A stretch of 64,000 bases of DNA. Source: Sungkyunkwania multivorans. Its GTDB lineage: Bacteria > Bacteroidota > Bacteroidia > Flavobacteriales > Flavobacteriaceae. Below, piece by piece: positions 41,572-50,174 of this stretch. Under the pieces are notes generated by a model that was given only the letters and a program-made list of their open reading frames with translations, was not told the origin of the DNA and did not search any database. The stretch covers positions 1 through 64,000 of the forward strand of contig NZ_JBHTJH010000005.1 in assembly GCF_042675645.1 (NCBI RefSeq), read 5' to 3'. The position numbers and the translations under genes were made by a program. Position 1 is the first letter of the stretch. The number at the start of each line of letters is the position of its first letter.

Positions 41572-41865
41572 CTAGATACGCACTCCAACGGGCAACAGAT
41601 CTTTAAATTCTTTATGTTTTCTGAGAAAGCTGGCTACCTTTGGGCTGGTAGGCACCACGCGAAGGTTGGTCGTTTCGATATGCCTTAGCACGGCAGTGAT
41701 CAATTCTTCTTGAAACTCTGGGGTTTCAATGCTTTCTGGAATTACCACCTTGGTGAGAAATACTTTTCGCTCTTGCGTAGAGTATTCGATTTTAGCCAGC
41801 TCGCCATTCACTTTTGCTTCATACTGGCGCAGGAATTCATTGTCAAGAATCTCAACTTCACTCAT
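41572..41865 (-). CDS. Short GNAT-like protein (Acetyltransf_CG type) with altered cofactor loop
   Basis: A 97-residue protein of the small GNAT-like family (about 90-100 residues). Family features present: IEYSTQERKVFLTKVVIPESIE, and RVVPTSPKVASFLRKHKEF. In this family the acetyl-CoA loop is normally of the type Gly/Arg-x-Gly-x-Gly/Ala; here the equivalent stretch, ESIETPEFQEELI, has no glycine. It may bind no acetyl-CoA, or a different ligand. The gene stands alone, convergent with mtaB. Function unknown. Confidence 0.75.
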   Translation of the reverse strand: MSEVEILDNEFLRQYEAKVNGELAKIEYSTQERKVFLTKVVIPESIETPEFQEELITAVLRHIETTNLRVVPTSPKVASFLRKHKEFKDLLPVGVRI

Positions 41866-42392
41866 TTTCCTAAAATTTTAATTCATTGGTACTTTTATCA
41901 ATAGATAATCGGGTATTCACATAAGCTTTCAATGCGAAAGCTTTTATCCCACACTTTCAAGATCAGCTCTTGTAAAGTTATTTATCACTCACCGGAACTA
42001 TATCGTTGATCTATAGATTCGATCATTTCCTGTAAGTACTGTCGTTAAATTGTTAATCAATTTCCTTGCCAGTATTCAAATTACCAATATTAAAGTAGGC
42101 TGGTCGATATATTTAGGTGTCTTGCCGAGACCATAATATGCTTTAAACGTTGGCGTTTCGTAGACATAAGATATCAGCAAGTATGTAAGGCACTGCATTT
42201 GGTACATTGGGGATTAAAAAAACGTGCAAGACTAGGCGCATCTTCAATATAAATTATCTCGTAGTCTGCGAGCCATCATGTCTATGCTTACCTCAAGATT
42301 TTTCATTTAGTTGTTTCCTTGTTTTGCAGAACTAATGGTTATTTTTACTCTATAAATTTACGAAAAATATCGCGATAATAGTTTCACTATTA
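41866..42392. other. 527-bp stretch without a recognised gene
   Basis: It holds an 8-bp-stem hairpin (41923-41943), the small palindrome AAACG-TTGG-CGTTT near 42145-42158, and otherwise AT-rich sequence. No frame with plausible coding content, no tRNA fold and no consensus promoter were seen, although the right end must drive the hydrolase gene at 42393. A non-coding RNA or a decayed gene cannot be excluded. Confidence 0.5.
41923..41946 (+). terminator. Hairpin with short T-run
   Basis: Arms AAGCTTTC / GAAAGCTT around AATGC, followed by TT and ATC. No + strand gene precedes it closely; on the minus strand it would lie upstream of the short GNAT-like gene. Terminator function is uncertain. 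Confidence 0.4.
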
Positions 42393-43055
42393 ATGAAAGA
42401 ATCCAAGCTTCACGTATATCTAATGCCAGGAATGGCGGCAAATCCTTCAATCTTTGAACGCATTTCGTTGCCAAAGGACCGCTATGAGTTGCATTTGCTT
42501 TCGTGGATTTTGCCATTAAAGAATGAGTCGCTACGTGATTATGCTTTGCGAATGTGCGAAAAAATAGTGCATCCTAACGCGGTGCTGGTCGGGGTTTCCT
42601 TTGGAGGTGTTCTGGTACAGGAAATGAGCAAACATTTAGATTTGAAAAAATTGATCATCATCTCTTCTGTAAAGAGCAAGCATGAACTTCCCAAAAGAAT
42701 GAAGATCGCAAAAAGAACAAAGGCCTACAAAATATTACCGACAAGTTTGATCAAGAATTTTGACGCATTGGCCAAGTATGCTTTTGGAGAAACCGTTGTA
42801 AAACGCGTAGAACTGTATAAAAAATACCTATCCGTTCGCGATAAGGCCTATTTGGATTGGGCCATTCACAACATGGTAAATTGGGATCAAGATGCACCCA
42901 TCGAAGGGATAGTACATATCCATGGAGAGAAAGATGCGGTATTTCCCGCGGGACATCTAGATGGCTATATCGAGGTCAAGGGTGGTACACATGTAATGGT
43001 CATCAATAAATTTAAATGGTTCAATGAAAATCTGCCCAAGATAATTGAAGCGTAA
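42393..43055 (+). CDS. Alpha/beta hydrolase
   Basis: A 220-residue hydrolase of the alpha/beta fold. The oxyanion region is HVYLMPGMAANPSIF; the nucleophile elbow is GVSFGG (Ser near residue 70); the acid and His lie in HGEKDAVFPAG and KGGTHVMVINK. No lid domain is present, so small esters or thioesters are likely substrates. It is first in a run of three + strand genes (gaps 36 and 18 bp) with a lytic transglycosylase and a small permease, so an envelope-related role is possible. Confidence 0.87.
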   Translation: MKESKLHVYLMPGMAANPSIFERISLPKDRYELHLLSWILPLKNESLRDYALRMCEKIVHPNAVLVGVSFGGVLVQEMSKHLDLKKLIIISSVKSKHELPKRMKIAKRTKAYKILPTSLIKNFDALAKYAFGETVVKRVELYKKYLSVRDKAYLDWAIHNMVNWDQDAPIEGIVHIHGEKDAVFPAGHLDGYIEVKGGTHVMVINKFKWFNENLPKIIEA

Positions 43056-43091
43056 GCCTTGTTTTGTTATATTTATCAAAAATAGCGAGTT

Positions 43092-44039
43092 ATGATAGGA
43101 TTTTTGAAGAAAGGATTGTTGTTTTTGGGAGCATTTTTCGTCGTCGGAATATTGATCAACGCGTTTCAAACCTCTGACGAAAAGCAACCTGTTCTGAAGG
43201 CCGTCGACGCCAAATTGATCGAGGAGGAGATGGGTGACGATTATAATGTATATGCCCTGGAAGTGCCAGAAGGATTGAATTTTGCCGGAGAGTTGGTGCC
43301 ACTGAACATTCCAGATGTTCGCGAACGGATGGACCGAGAGCTCTTGGTAAACACCTATTGGCAGTCTAACGGCTTGCTGCTTATAAAGCGCGCCAATAAA
43401 TATTTCCCTATCATAGAACCGATCTTAAAGAAAAATGGCGTTCCTGAGGACCTTAAATATTTGGCGGTGATCGAAAGTGGGCTCATGCAAGCTAGGTCGC
43501 CAGCAGGCGCGAGTGGTTTTTGGCAAATAATGAAGGCCACGGGAAGAGAAAATGGACTGGAGGTGAATGATAATGTGGACGAACGTTATCATATAGAGAA
43601 AGCGACAGAAGTCGCCTGTAAATTTCTAAAGTCGGCCAAAGAAAAATTTGGAAGTTGGACGTTGGCCGCCGCTGCCTATAATGCGGGTAGAACCGGTATC
43701 AATCGCCGTTTGGATGAGCAACAGGTCGATTCGTATTATGACCTGCTATTGGGCGAAGAGACAGGCCGCTATGTCTTTAGGATCATCGCGCTGAAGGAGA
43801 TCATGACCAACCCGGATACGTACGGTTTCAACTATAAGGAGGAGGATCTATACAAGCCCATCCCAACACGTAAAATTGCCGTGGATACGGCTATCGAAAG
43901 TATGGCGGATTTTGCAAAGCAACATGGCATTAACTACAAAATATTAAAGTTGCACAATCCTTGGCTTCGCGAAAAGAACTTAAACAATAGTTCTGGAAAA
44001 ACATATTATATAGAAATTCCAGAGAAAGGATATTACTAA
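43092..44039 (+). CDS. Membrane-anchored lytic transglycosylase (SLT/MltD-like)
   Basis: A 315-residue protein with an N-terminal TM anchor (about 5-24) and an SLT domain (about 105-240). Catalytic E128 lies in LAVIESGL, followed by SPAGASGFWQIM and AAAAYNAGRTGI, which are conserved motifs of goose-type/SLT transglycosylases. It cleaves the glycan of peptidoglycan to 1,6-anhydro ends. No LysM repeats follow, unlike full MltD; the C-terminal 60 residues are unassigned. Probably cotranscribed with the hydrolase and TSUP genes. Confidence 0.9.
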   Translation: MIGFLKKGLLFLGAFFVVGILINAFQTSDEKQPVLKAVDAKLIEEEMGDDYNVYALEVPEGLNFAGELVPLNIPDVRERMDRELLVNTYWQSNGLLLIKRANKYFPIIEPILKKNGVPEDLKYLAVIESGLMQARSPAGASGFWQIMKATGRENGLEVNDNVDERYHIEKATEVACKFLKSAKEKFGSWTLAAAAYNAGRTGINRRLDEQQVDSYYDLLLGEETGRYVFRIIALKEIMTNPDTYGFNYKEEDLYKPIPTRKIAVDTAIESMADFAKQHGINYKILKLHNPWLREKNLNNSSGKTYYIEIPEKGYY

Positions 44040-44057
44040 TCGCCCTTTCTTCCGTTT

Positions 44058-44426
44058 ATGAATATCTATATCGTCGTTTCGCTCATTGTAATTGGGATTC
44101 TAGCAGGAGTACTCAGCGGAGCTATAGGTGTCGGCGGAGGTATTGTTATGGTCCCTCTATTGCTTTTGTTCTTAGGGTTCAGTCAACATGAAGCACAAGG
44201 CACGAGTTTGGCCGCAATGCTTCCGCCAGTGACGTTGCTGGCAGTATTGAACTATTATAAGGCAGGACATATCAATTGGAAATATGCGCTTATCATCTCC
44301 GCGACCTTTATCATTGGAGGTTATTTTGGATCGAAGCTGGCGATCGCTATCGATCAGAAATTATTGAAGAAAATTTTTGGAGGAGTGATGCTGGTGGTTT
44401 CTTTGAAAATGATCTTTGGTAGATAA
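44058..44426 (+). CDS. Half-length TauE/SafE-type (TSUP) permease
   Basis: A 122-residue membrane protein with four TM helices. It matches a single TSUP repeat: GVLSGAIGVGGGIVMVPLL, HEAQGTSLAAMLPP and a second membrane pair ending GGVMLVVSLKMIFGR. Usual TSUP anion exporters have two such halves (about 250 residues), so this form must dimerise or pair with another protein to work. Start and stop are clean and no second half lies nearby, which argues against recent truncation. Substrate, if any, unknown. Confidence 0.82.
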   Translation: MNIYIVVSLIVIGILAGVLSGAIGVGGGIVMVPLLLLFLGFSQHEAQGTSLAAMLPPVTLLAVLNYYKAGHINWKYALIISATFIIGGYFGSKLAIAIDQKLLKKIFGGVMLVVSLKMIFGR

Positions 44427-44439
44427 AAAAAGAGCAATG

Positions 44440-45189
44440 TTATTTCTTTTCTTCATTGACCTCTACCACGGCGTCACTTTTTACTGTACTCTTTCCTTCT
44501 GCTGAAAACAATGCGCCGACGTTGTCGGTATACCACTGATGATATTTCATATAGGCCTTTTCGTCATCATCTGAAAAGCTGGTCTTTACTTCCTCACTAT
44601 TTCTCTTAATGGAAACAACTTTCTTGTCTTTGTCGATAAACAAGGTCACAGGATTTCCCAGGGTATGCTTTATCGCCTCTACCAGACTTGCATTTCTATT
44701 GTCGCGCTCGTCCACATAGACAACAATAATATTTTCATCATAATGCTCCGCGATTTCCTCCACCTTCTCTTTTCTTCCCCAATATAGAGCGATCACCTTT
44801 AGTTTCTTCTTATTCGTGTGCGCCACATCATTCAATGCTGGAATCTCTCCTTTTGTGGGGTCTAGCACACACCATGTGGTGTTGGTGGTGAGAATCATAG
44901 GGATGTCGATGTCTTCTGTGAAGAGTTTTCCCTTACCTATGGTATTAAGCTTGAAATTTTCTAGATAGGTACCCGTAAGACAGTGTTGGACGAGTGAGTC
45001 GTATAAGAACTTCGCCTGCTCATAGTCCTCGTCCATGTAAGCAACATTGGAACGAATAGCGTATTTTTTGAGATGTTTGATAGCAGTCTTCGTAAAGGAC
45101 TTCTTATCGGCATAAGAAGTGCCAATTACAGATTGTCCGTACGAAAGAAACATGCTCGTAAGTAAAATAACCGTAGTTATTGATCTCAT
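44440..45189 (-). CDS. Exported thioredoxin-fold-like protein without CxxC
   Basis: A 249-residue exported protein, signal peptide about 1-18 (cut after LSYG). The segment TTWCVLDPTKGEIPALN, then KLKVIALYWGRKEKVEEIAEHY and NPVTLFIDKDKKVV, follows the thioredoxin/TlpA order (active site, central strand and cis-Pro region). The active site has one Cys only (WCVLDP) in place of WCxxC. Redox activity of the disulfide type is therefore unlikely; a scaffold or single-Cys role is possible. It ends in a Glu/Lys-rich tail. Convergent with the TSUP gene (13 bp gap). Confidence 0.6.
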   Translation of the reverse strand: MRSITTVILLTSMFLSYGQSVIGTSYADKKSFTKTAIKHLKKYAIRSNVAYMDEDYEQAKFLYDSLVQHCLTGTYLENFKLNTIGKGKLFTEDIDIPMILTTNTTWCVLDPTKGEIPALNDVAHTNKKKLKVIALYWGRKEKVEEIAEHYDENIIVVYVDERDNRNASLVEAIKHTLGNPVTLFIDKDKKVVSIKRNSEEVKTSFSDDDEKAYMKYHQWYTDNVGALFSAEGKSTVKSDAVVEVNEEKK

Positions 45190-45356
45190 AGTTCAAAATT
45201 TGGGCACCAAAATATGTTATAAATATCCAATGTACTGAAAATCAAGGAAATAATAATCGATGAAATACAGTTTTCTAGGTCAAGATACATATTTATCGCA
45301 ATAAATGTACTGTAAAACCCTCGTTTTACCAAATAAATAGCCTCATCGACGGGTAT

Positions 45357-45896
45357 TTAGCGGTATCTTATTTGTTGCCTTGGACCTTTTTTGATCTGCT
45401 GTTGCATCATCTTTATCTGCTCGGTAAGCATGCCTCGCTTATCGAGCTTTTTAGCTTCCTTTAGCAGCATGTTGGCTTCGTTCTTTCTATTTTTCTGTGC
45501 AGAGATTCCCGCTAGGCTCAATTTGGCCATCGCGACATCATGGTCCATATTCAGACCCAATTTCAATGCTTTTCTGAAATACTTTTCCGCTTGCGTTAGA
45601 TTGGTTTGAGAAGCCATGATACCATGCAGATAATTGAAATATCCTTGTTGTTTTGTGACCAAGGCTGCTTCGGGATTTTTGATACGGTCCAACCATTTCT
45701 TGGTGCCTGCAAAGTCCTGTTTTCTGAGTCGTAGAAAAGCCAAGAGGATCATTTCATTCTTAAAATAGAGAAAGACGAACATTCCTGCGAGCAACACAAG
45801 CATAACACCATTGCCTATATAACCTTCAATAAATTGATATACGGCATATGCGATAATGAGAACGGCAATGACCAGTTTTATATTTTTATTGAACAT
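45357..45896 (-). CDS. Small TPR protein with two N-terminal TM helices
   Basis: A 179-residue protein. TM helices lie at about 7-24 and 27-46, separated by a short turn; a helical region with TPR-like units follows (about 60-170, including YFNYLHGIMASQTNLTQAEKYFRKAL and AKLSLAGISAQKNRKNEANMLL). The C-terminus is basic (QQIRYR). It begins 1 bp after the stop of the DUF6263-like protein gene on the same strand, so they are likely coexpressed. Function unknown. Confidence 0.72.
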   Translation of the reverse strand: MFNKNIKLVIAVLIIAYAVYQFIEGYIGNGVMLVLLAGMFVFLYFKNEMILLAFLRLRKQDFAGTKKWLDRIKNPEAALVTKQQGYFNYLHGIMASQTNLTQAEKYFRKALKLGLNMDHDVAMAKLSLAGISAQKNRKNEANMLLKEAKKLDKRGMLTEQIKMMQQQIKKGPRQQIRYR

Positions 45897-45897
45897 G

Positions 45898-46785
45898 TTA
45901 TAGTTTTTTATAAGTTACTGTTTGCTTCAACGTCGTGGGAACTTCAACGCCTCCCATATTTTTTAAAACTGAAACTCCTGTTGTATCTGTATTTATAGTG
46001 ATCTCTATCGGCAACCCGGTCTTCGCATCTGCCGTTATTTTGGAATTCTGTTCGCCAGAAAGCTTCATCCTCAACGCCTCTTCATCGGTATCCATCAATA
46101 CGGACGAGGTGCCGTTTATATGAATCAGATCATTGTCAGCGCTCTCTAGGCTCCAAGTGTTTTTTGCTGAAAGACTTCCAGAGTACTCATTTTTCCAAGT
46201 ATCCCCGACCGACACATCACCGTTGGGGTAAAAATGGCTCATCTGAGAGAAGCTTTCTACCAAAGTAGTGCCACCAAATTCTTTAGCCATTGCTTCTTTC
46301 ATCAGGTTTTGAGTAAACTCATCCTCTATGTTGGCTTTAGATACCATGTTTTCAATAAGCTGATCAGCTCCATCGATCGAGGTTATTTCTCCATTTCTCG
46401 AAAAGACCATGGTCATCTTATAATTGGTGAGGCCAGACATCAACTGTCCCATGATATCATCGCTTGTAGCTTCCTTTTTGGTGTCTAGCTCCATGACGGT
46501 TCCTGCAAGATTGGAAACTGATTTCATATAGAACGAATCAAATTTGAAAGTCATCAGATAGTCGTCCTCTCTCACCTCTGTCACCTCAAAAGTATAGACA
46601 CCGCCAAGGTCGTTCGTAATTTTGTGCGCTGCTCCATTCATATCCATCACCATGTCTTGATGGGCATCTTGGCCAATGGTGAAAGTATCGCCAATCGCCA
46701 GATTGTAGGATAATTGTTGTTGTGCTTGCAGGCCCTGCAGAGCTCCTGCCATTAGGAATAGAAGTGCTAATTTGAAATTTTTCAT
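45898..46785 (-). CDS. Exported beta-rich protein (DUF6263-like)
   Basis: A 295-residue exported protein, signal peptide about 1-21 (cut after LQAQ). The mature part is beta-rich with YNLAIGDTFTIGQDAHQ, FSRNGEITSIDGADQL, VGDTWKNEYSG and GLPIEITIN, the pattern of DUF6263-type proteins of Bacteroidota. The frame is open to 46854, but a TACCTTTG box on this strand lies inside that part, so the ATG at 46785 is chosen. It is divergent from rpmH and followed directly by the small TPR gene. Function unknown. Confidence 0.75.
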   Translation of the reverse strand: MKNFKLALLFLMAGALQGLQAQQQLSYNLAIGDTFTIGQDAHQDMVMDMNGAAHKITNDLGGVYTFEVTEVREDDYLMTFKFDSFYMKSVSNLAGTVMELDTKKEATSDDIMGQLMSGLTNYKMTMVFSRNGEITSIDGADQLIENMVSKANIEDEFTQNLMKEAMAKEFGGTTLVESFSQMSHFYPNGDVSVGDTWKNEYSGSLSAKNTWSLESADNDLIHINGTSSVLMDTDEEALRMKLSGEQNSKITADAKTGLPIEITINTDTTGVSVLKNMGGVEVPTTLKQTVTYKKL

Positions 46786-46805
46786 CTGTGTTTTTATAGT
46801 GTGCC

Positions 46806-46813
46806 CAAAGGTA
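46806..46813 (-). promoter_or_regulatory. -7 box of DUF6263-like gene
   Basis: TACCTTTG on the minus strand fits TAnnTTTG and lies 20 bp before the ATG at 46785. No TTG at 19-20 bp spacing. It excludes the longer start at 46854. Confidence 0.5.
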
Positions 46814-46847
46814 ATAAAATTGTGGTTAAATAATTTTGAAAATACGT

Positions 46848-46877
46848 TTGCCAAAGTGAAAACTTGTAGTATATTTG
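46848..46877 (+). promoter_or_regulatory. Consensus promoter of rpmH
   Basis: TTG (46848-46850), 19-bp spacer, TATATTTG (46870-46877). Spacing is identical to the rpmE2 promoter, and the bases after the -7 box (CACCGC) are similar. Confidence 0.85.
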
Positions 46878-46953
46878 CACCGCACTTTTAGGAAGGAATC
46901 TCGCGTGCAAGCATTAATATTACTATATCACAGCGAATTAAAGATATTTTAAA

Positions 46954-47112
46954 ATGAAAAGAACATTTCAACCATCAAAAAGAAAGAGAAGAAACAAGCA
47001 CGGTTTCAGGGAGAGAATGGCGTCTGCCAATGGCAGAAAGGTGCTTGCTCGTCGTCGAGCAAAAGGAAGAAAGAAAGTTTCGGTCTCTTCTGAATTAAGA
47101 CACAAAAAATAA
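46954..47112 (+). CDS. rpmH: 50S ribosomal protein L34
   Basis: A 52-residue basic protein, ATG to TAA. It starts MKRTFQPSKRKRRNKHGF and continues RERMASANGRKVLARRRAKGRKK, the diagnostic core of bL34, followed by the extension VSVSSELRHKK seen in Bacteroidota. It has a consensus promoter 80 bp upstream and its own intrinsic terminator downstream. The usual neighbours rnpA and dnaA are absent; carB follows. Confidence 0.97.
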   Translation: MKRTFQPSKRKRRNKHGFRERMASANGRKVLARRRAKGRKKVSVSSELRHKK

Positions 47113-47137
47113 TGGCAACAAGCCCATCGAAAATATC

Positions 47138-47173
47138 AAAGGTGTTACTTTTTTTAAGTAACACCTTTTTTTT
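47138..47173 (+). terminator. Intrinsic terminator, rpmH
   Basis: Stem AAAGGTGTTACTT / AAGTAACACCTTT (perfect 13 bp) with a T5 loop, then a T-run to 47174. Confidence 0.93.
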
Positions 47174-47225
47174 AGTCATCAACTAAACTATTTTTATAAA
47201 TTTTAGAACAACAACACAACAAAAA

Positions 47226-50078
47226 ATGCCAAAAAGAAAAGATCTAAAATGTATCCTCCTCATCGGTTCAGGTCCGATCGTCATCGGACAGGCCTGCGAG
47301 TTTGATTATTCAGGTTCACAAGCGCTAAGGTCCTTACGCGAAGATGGAATCGAGACGATCCTTATCAATAGTAATCCTGCCACGATAATGACAGACCCGT
47401 CTATGGCAGACCACGTGTATTTGTTGCCTTTGACGACCAAATCCATAGTGAAGATTCTCAAGGAGCACCCGCAGATAGATGCGGTATTGCCTACCATGGG
47501 TGGGCAAACAGCCCTGAATCTATGTATTGAAGCCGACGAAAAAGGGATATGGGACGATTTTGGCGTAAAGCTCATCGGGGTAGACATCGAGGCGATCAAC
47601 ATTACAGAAGATAGAGAGAAGTTTAGAGAACTCATGACGCAGATAGGCGTTGGAATGGCGCCACAAGCGACAGCTACCTCTTTCTTGAAAGGAAAGGAGA
47701 TCGCACAAGAATTTGGTTTTCCACTATGTATCAGGGCATCCTATACATTAGGAGGTGCGGGAGCAGCGATCGTTCACGACGAGGAAGACTTTGACAAATT
47801 GTTGCGCCGCGGTCTAGAGATCTCTCCGATTCATGAGGTGATGATCGATAAGGCGATGATGGGATGGAAAGAGTATGAGTTGGAGTTATTACGAGATAAA
47901 AACGACAACGTGGTCATTATCTGTTCCATAGAGAACATGGACCCGATGGGAATCCATACTGGCGATTCCATTACCGTTGCACCTGCGATGACGCTTTCTG
48001 ATCGTACGTATCAGAAGATGCGAGATATGGCGATCAAGATGATGAGAAGTATCGGGGATTTTGAAGGCGGATGTAATGTGCAATTTGCCGTAAGTCCAGA
48101 TGAAAAAGAAGACATCATCGCCATAGAGATCAACCCTAGGGTTTCAAGGTCCTCCGCATTGGCATCAAAAGCAACGGGATATCCAATTGCAAAGGTCGCT
48201 ACAAAACTTGCCATAGGCTACTCGTTGGACGAATTGGACAATCAGATCACCAAATCAACCTCGGCATTATTCGAGCCTACACTAGATTATGTGATCGTGA
48301 AGATCCCTCGATGGAACTTTGACAAGTTCGAAGGAAGCGATCGTACGCTTGGACTGCAAATGAAAGCAGTAGGGGAGGTCATGGGAATTGGGCGTTCCTT
48401 TCAAGAGGCTTTGCATAAGGCGACACAATCCTTAGAGATCAAAAGAAACGGACTAGGCGCTGATGGCAAAGGATATAAGAATTATGCCCAGATCATAGAA
48501 AAGCTGACCAATGCTTCTTGGGACCGTGTCTTTGTGATATACGATGCCATTCAGATGGGGATCCCGCTAAGTCAGATCCATGATATCACCAAGATCGATA
48601 TGTGGTACTTGAAACAATATGAGGAATTGTTTCAGCTGGAAAAAGAGATATCGAAGTTCGATATCGATTCCATCGATAGAGACCTGCTCTTAGAGGCAAA
48701 ACAAAAGGGTTATGGAGACCGACAAATAGCGCATATGTTGGGTTGCTTGGAAAGCCAAGTGTACAATAAAAGAGATGAACTCAACATCCAACGGGTCTAT
48801 AAATTAGTGGATACCTGTGCGGCCGAGTTTACGGCAAAGACTCCTTATTATTATTCCACCTTCGAAAATGAGGTGACGACCAAGGAAGGAGAGACCATTA
48901 CTGCAAATGAAAGTATCGTAAGCGATCGAAAGAAGATCATTGTTCTTGGCTCAGGCCCCAATAGAATTGGTCAAGGGATAGAATTTGATTATTGCTGTGT
49001 GCACGGAGTGCTAGCAGCTGCCGAATGCGGTTACGAGACCATTATGATCAACTGTAATCCAGAGACGGTTTCTACAGACTTTGATACAGCAGATAAGTTG
49101 TACTTCGAACCTGTTTTCTGGGAGCACATCTACGATATTATTCGCCATGAAAAGCCTGAAGGTGTCATTGTACAACTTGGCGGACAAACTGCGTTGAAAC
49201 TTGCAGAGAAGCTAGATCGCTATGGTATCAAGATCATTGGTACAAGCTTTAAATCGCTCGATCTCGCTGAAGATAGAGGGAGCTTTTCAACACTGCTGAA
49301 AGACAACAATATTCCATATCCAGAGTTTGGGGTGGCAGAAACCGCAGATGAAGCCCTTGCATTGGCCGAAGAACTAGACTTTCCAATCCTCGTAAGGCCT
49401 TCGTATGTCCTTGGAGGTCAAGGGATGAAGATCGTCATCAACAAAGAAGAATTGGTAGAGCATGTGGTGGATCTGCTACGGAAGATCCCAAACAATAAAT
49501 TATTGCTCGACCATTATCTGGATGGTGCCATCGAAGCGGAGGCGGATGCTATCTGTGACGGTGAAAATGTCTATATCATTGGGATCATGGAACACATCGA
49601 ACCCTGCGGGATCCATTCAGGGGATTCCAACGCTACTTTACCGGCATTCAACCTGGGAGACCTGGTGATGCAGCAGATCATCGATCATACAAATACGATA
49701 GCAAAAGCTTTGAATACCGTTGGATTGATCAATATTCAATTTGCCATAAAAGATGACACGGTGTATATCATCGAGGCAAATCCAAGGGCATCCAGGACCG
49801 TACCTTTTATTGCAAAGGCCTATAAAGAGCCTTATGTGAACTACGCGACCAAAGTGATGTTAGGCGAGAAAAAGGTGACCGATTTTGAATTTAAACCGCA
49901 TTTGGAGGGCTATGCCATAAAGCAACCGGTGTTCTCCTTCAATAAGTTTCCGAATGTGGACAAGCGATTGGGACCCGAGATGAAAAGTACAGGTGAGAGC
50001 ATTCTGTTTATCGATAGCCTGAAGGACGATGAATTTTACGACTTGTACTCTCGAAGAAAGATGTACTTAAGTAAATAA
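47226..50078 (+). CDS. carB: Carbamoyl-phosphate synthase large subunit, short form
   Basis: A 950-residue synthetase of pyrimidine and arginine supply. Two homologous ATP-grasp halves are visible: the first starts LIGSGPIVIGQACEFDYSG and binds through ASYTLGGAGAAI; the second starts VLGSGPNRIGQGIEFDYCCV and RPSYVLGGQGMK. E. coli CarB has about 1073 residues; this one stops after SLKDDEFYDLYSRRKMYLSK and lacks the C-terminal MGS-like allosteric domain. That short form is usual for Flavobacteriaceae. carA is not adjacent. It has its own terminator-like hairpin shared with the convergent gene. Confidence 0.97.
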   Translation: MPKRKDLKCILLIGSGPIVIGQACEFDYSGSQALRSLREDGIETILINSNPATIMTDPSMADHVYLLPLTTKSIVKILKEHPQIDAVLPTMGGQTALNLCIEADEKGIWDDFGVKLIGVDIEAINITEDREKFRELMTQIGVGMAPQATATSFLKGKEIAQEFGFPLCIRASYTLGGAGAAIVHDEEDFDKLLRRGLEISPIHEVMIDKAMMGWKEYELELLRDKNDNVVIICSIENMDPMGIHTGDSITVAPAMTLSDRTYQKMRDMAIKMMRSIGDFEGGCNVQFAVSPDEKEDIIAIEINPRVSRSSALASKATGYPIAKVATKLAIGYSLDELDNQITKSTSALFEPTLDYVIVKIPRWNFDKFEGSDRTLGLQMKAVGEVMGIGRSFQEALHKATQSLEIKRNGLGADGKGYKNYAQIIEKLTNASWDRVFVIYDAIQMGIPLSQIHDITKIDMWYLKQYEELFQLEKEISKFDIDSIDRDLLLEAKQKGYGDRQIAHMLGCLESQVYNKRDELNIQRVYKLVDTCAAEFTAKTPYYYSTFENEVTTKEGETITANESIVSDRKKIIVLGSGPNRIGQGIEFDYCCVHGVLAAAECGYETIMINCNPETVSTDFDTADKLYFEPVFWEHIYDIIRHEKPEGVIVQLGGQTALKLAEKLDRYGIKIIGTSFKSLDLAEDRGSFSTLLKDNNIPYPEFGVAETADEALALAEELDFPILVRPSYVLGGQGMKIVINKEELVEHVVDLLRKIPNNKLLLDHYLDGAIEAEADAICDGENVYIIGIMEHIEPCGIHSGDSNATLPAFNLGDLVMQQIIDHTNTIAKALNTVGLINIQFAIKDDTVYIIEANPRASRTVPFIAKAYKEPYVNYATKVMLGEKKVTDFEFKPHLEGYAIKQPVFSFNKFPNVDKRLGPEMKSTGESILFIDSLKDDEFYDLYSRRKMYLSK

Positions 50079-50122
50079 ACATGCCGATATCGGTGGGCCT
50101 GAAATCATGGCTTAGTCAAATA

Positions 50123-50158
50123 AAAGTAGCGCACCAATAACAATTGGTGCGCTACTTT
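50123..50158. terminator. Bidirectional terminator
   Basis: Perfect 16-bp arms AAAGTAGCGCACCAAT / ATTGGTGCGCTACTTT around the 4-base loop AACA, with A/T-rich flanks on both sides. It serves carB and the convergent secreted protein gene. Confidence 0.9.
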
Positions 50159-50174
50159 CTATTAGTAGATCGTA

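Noticed and set aside
41866..42392. tRNA genes in the empty stretch
   Set aside because: No cloverleaf, TTCGA loop or CCA end could be built on either strand.
44058..44426. Frameshifted full-length TSUP gene
   Set aside because: Sequence after the stop codon is occupied by the convergent gene's 3' end and contains no second TSUP half in any frame.
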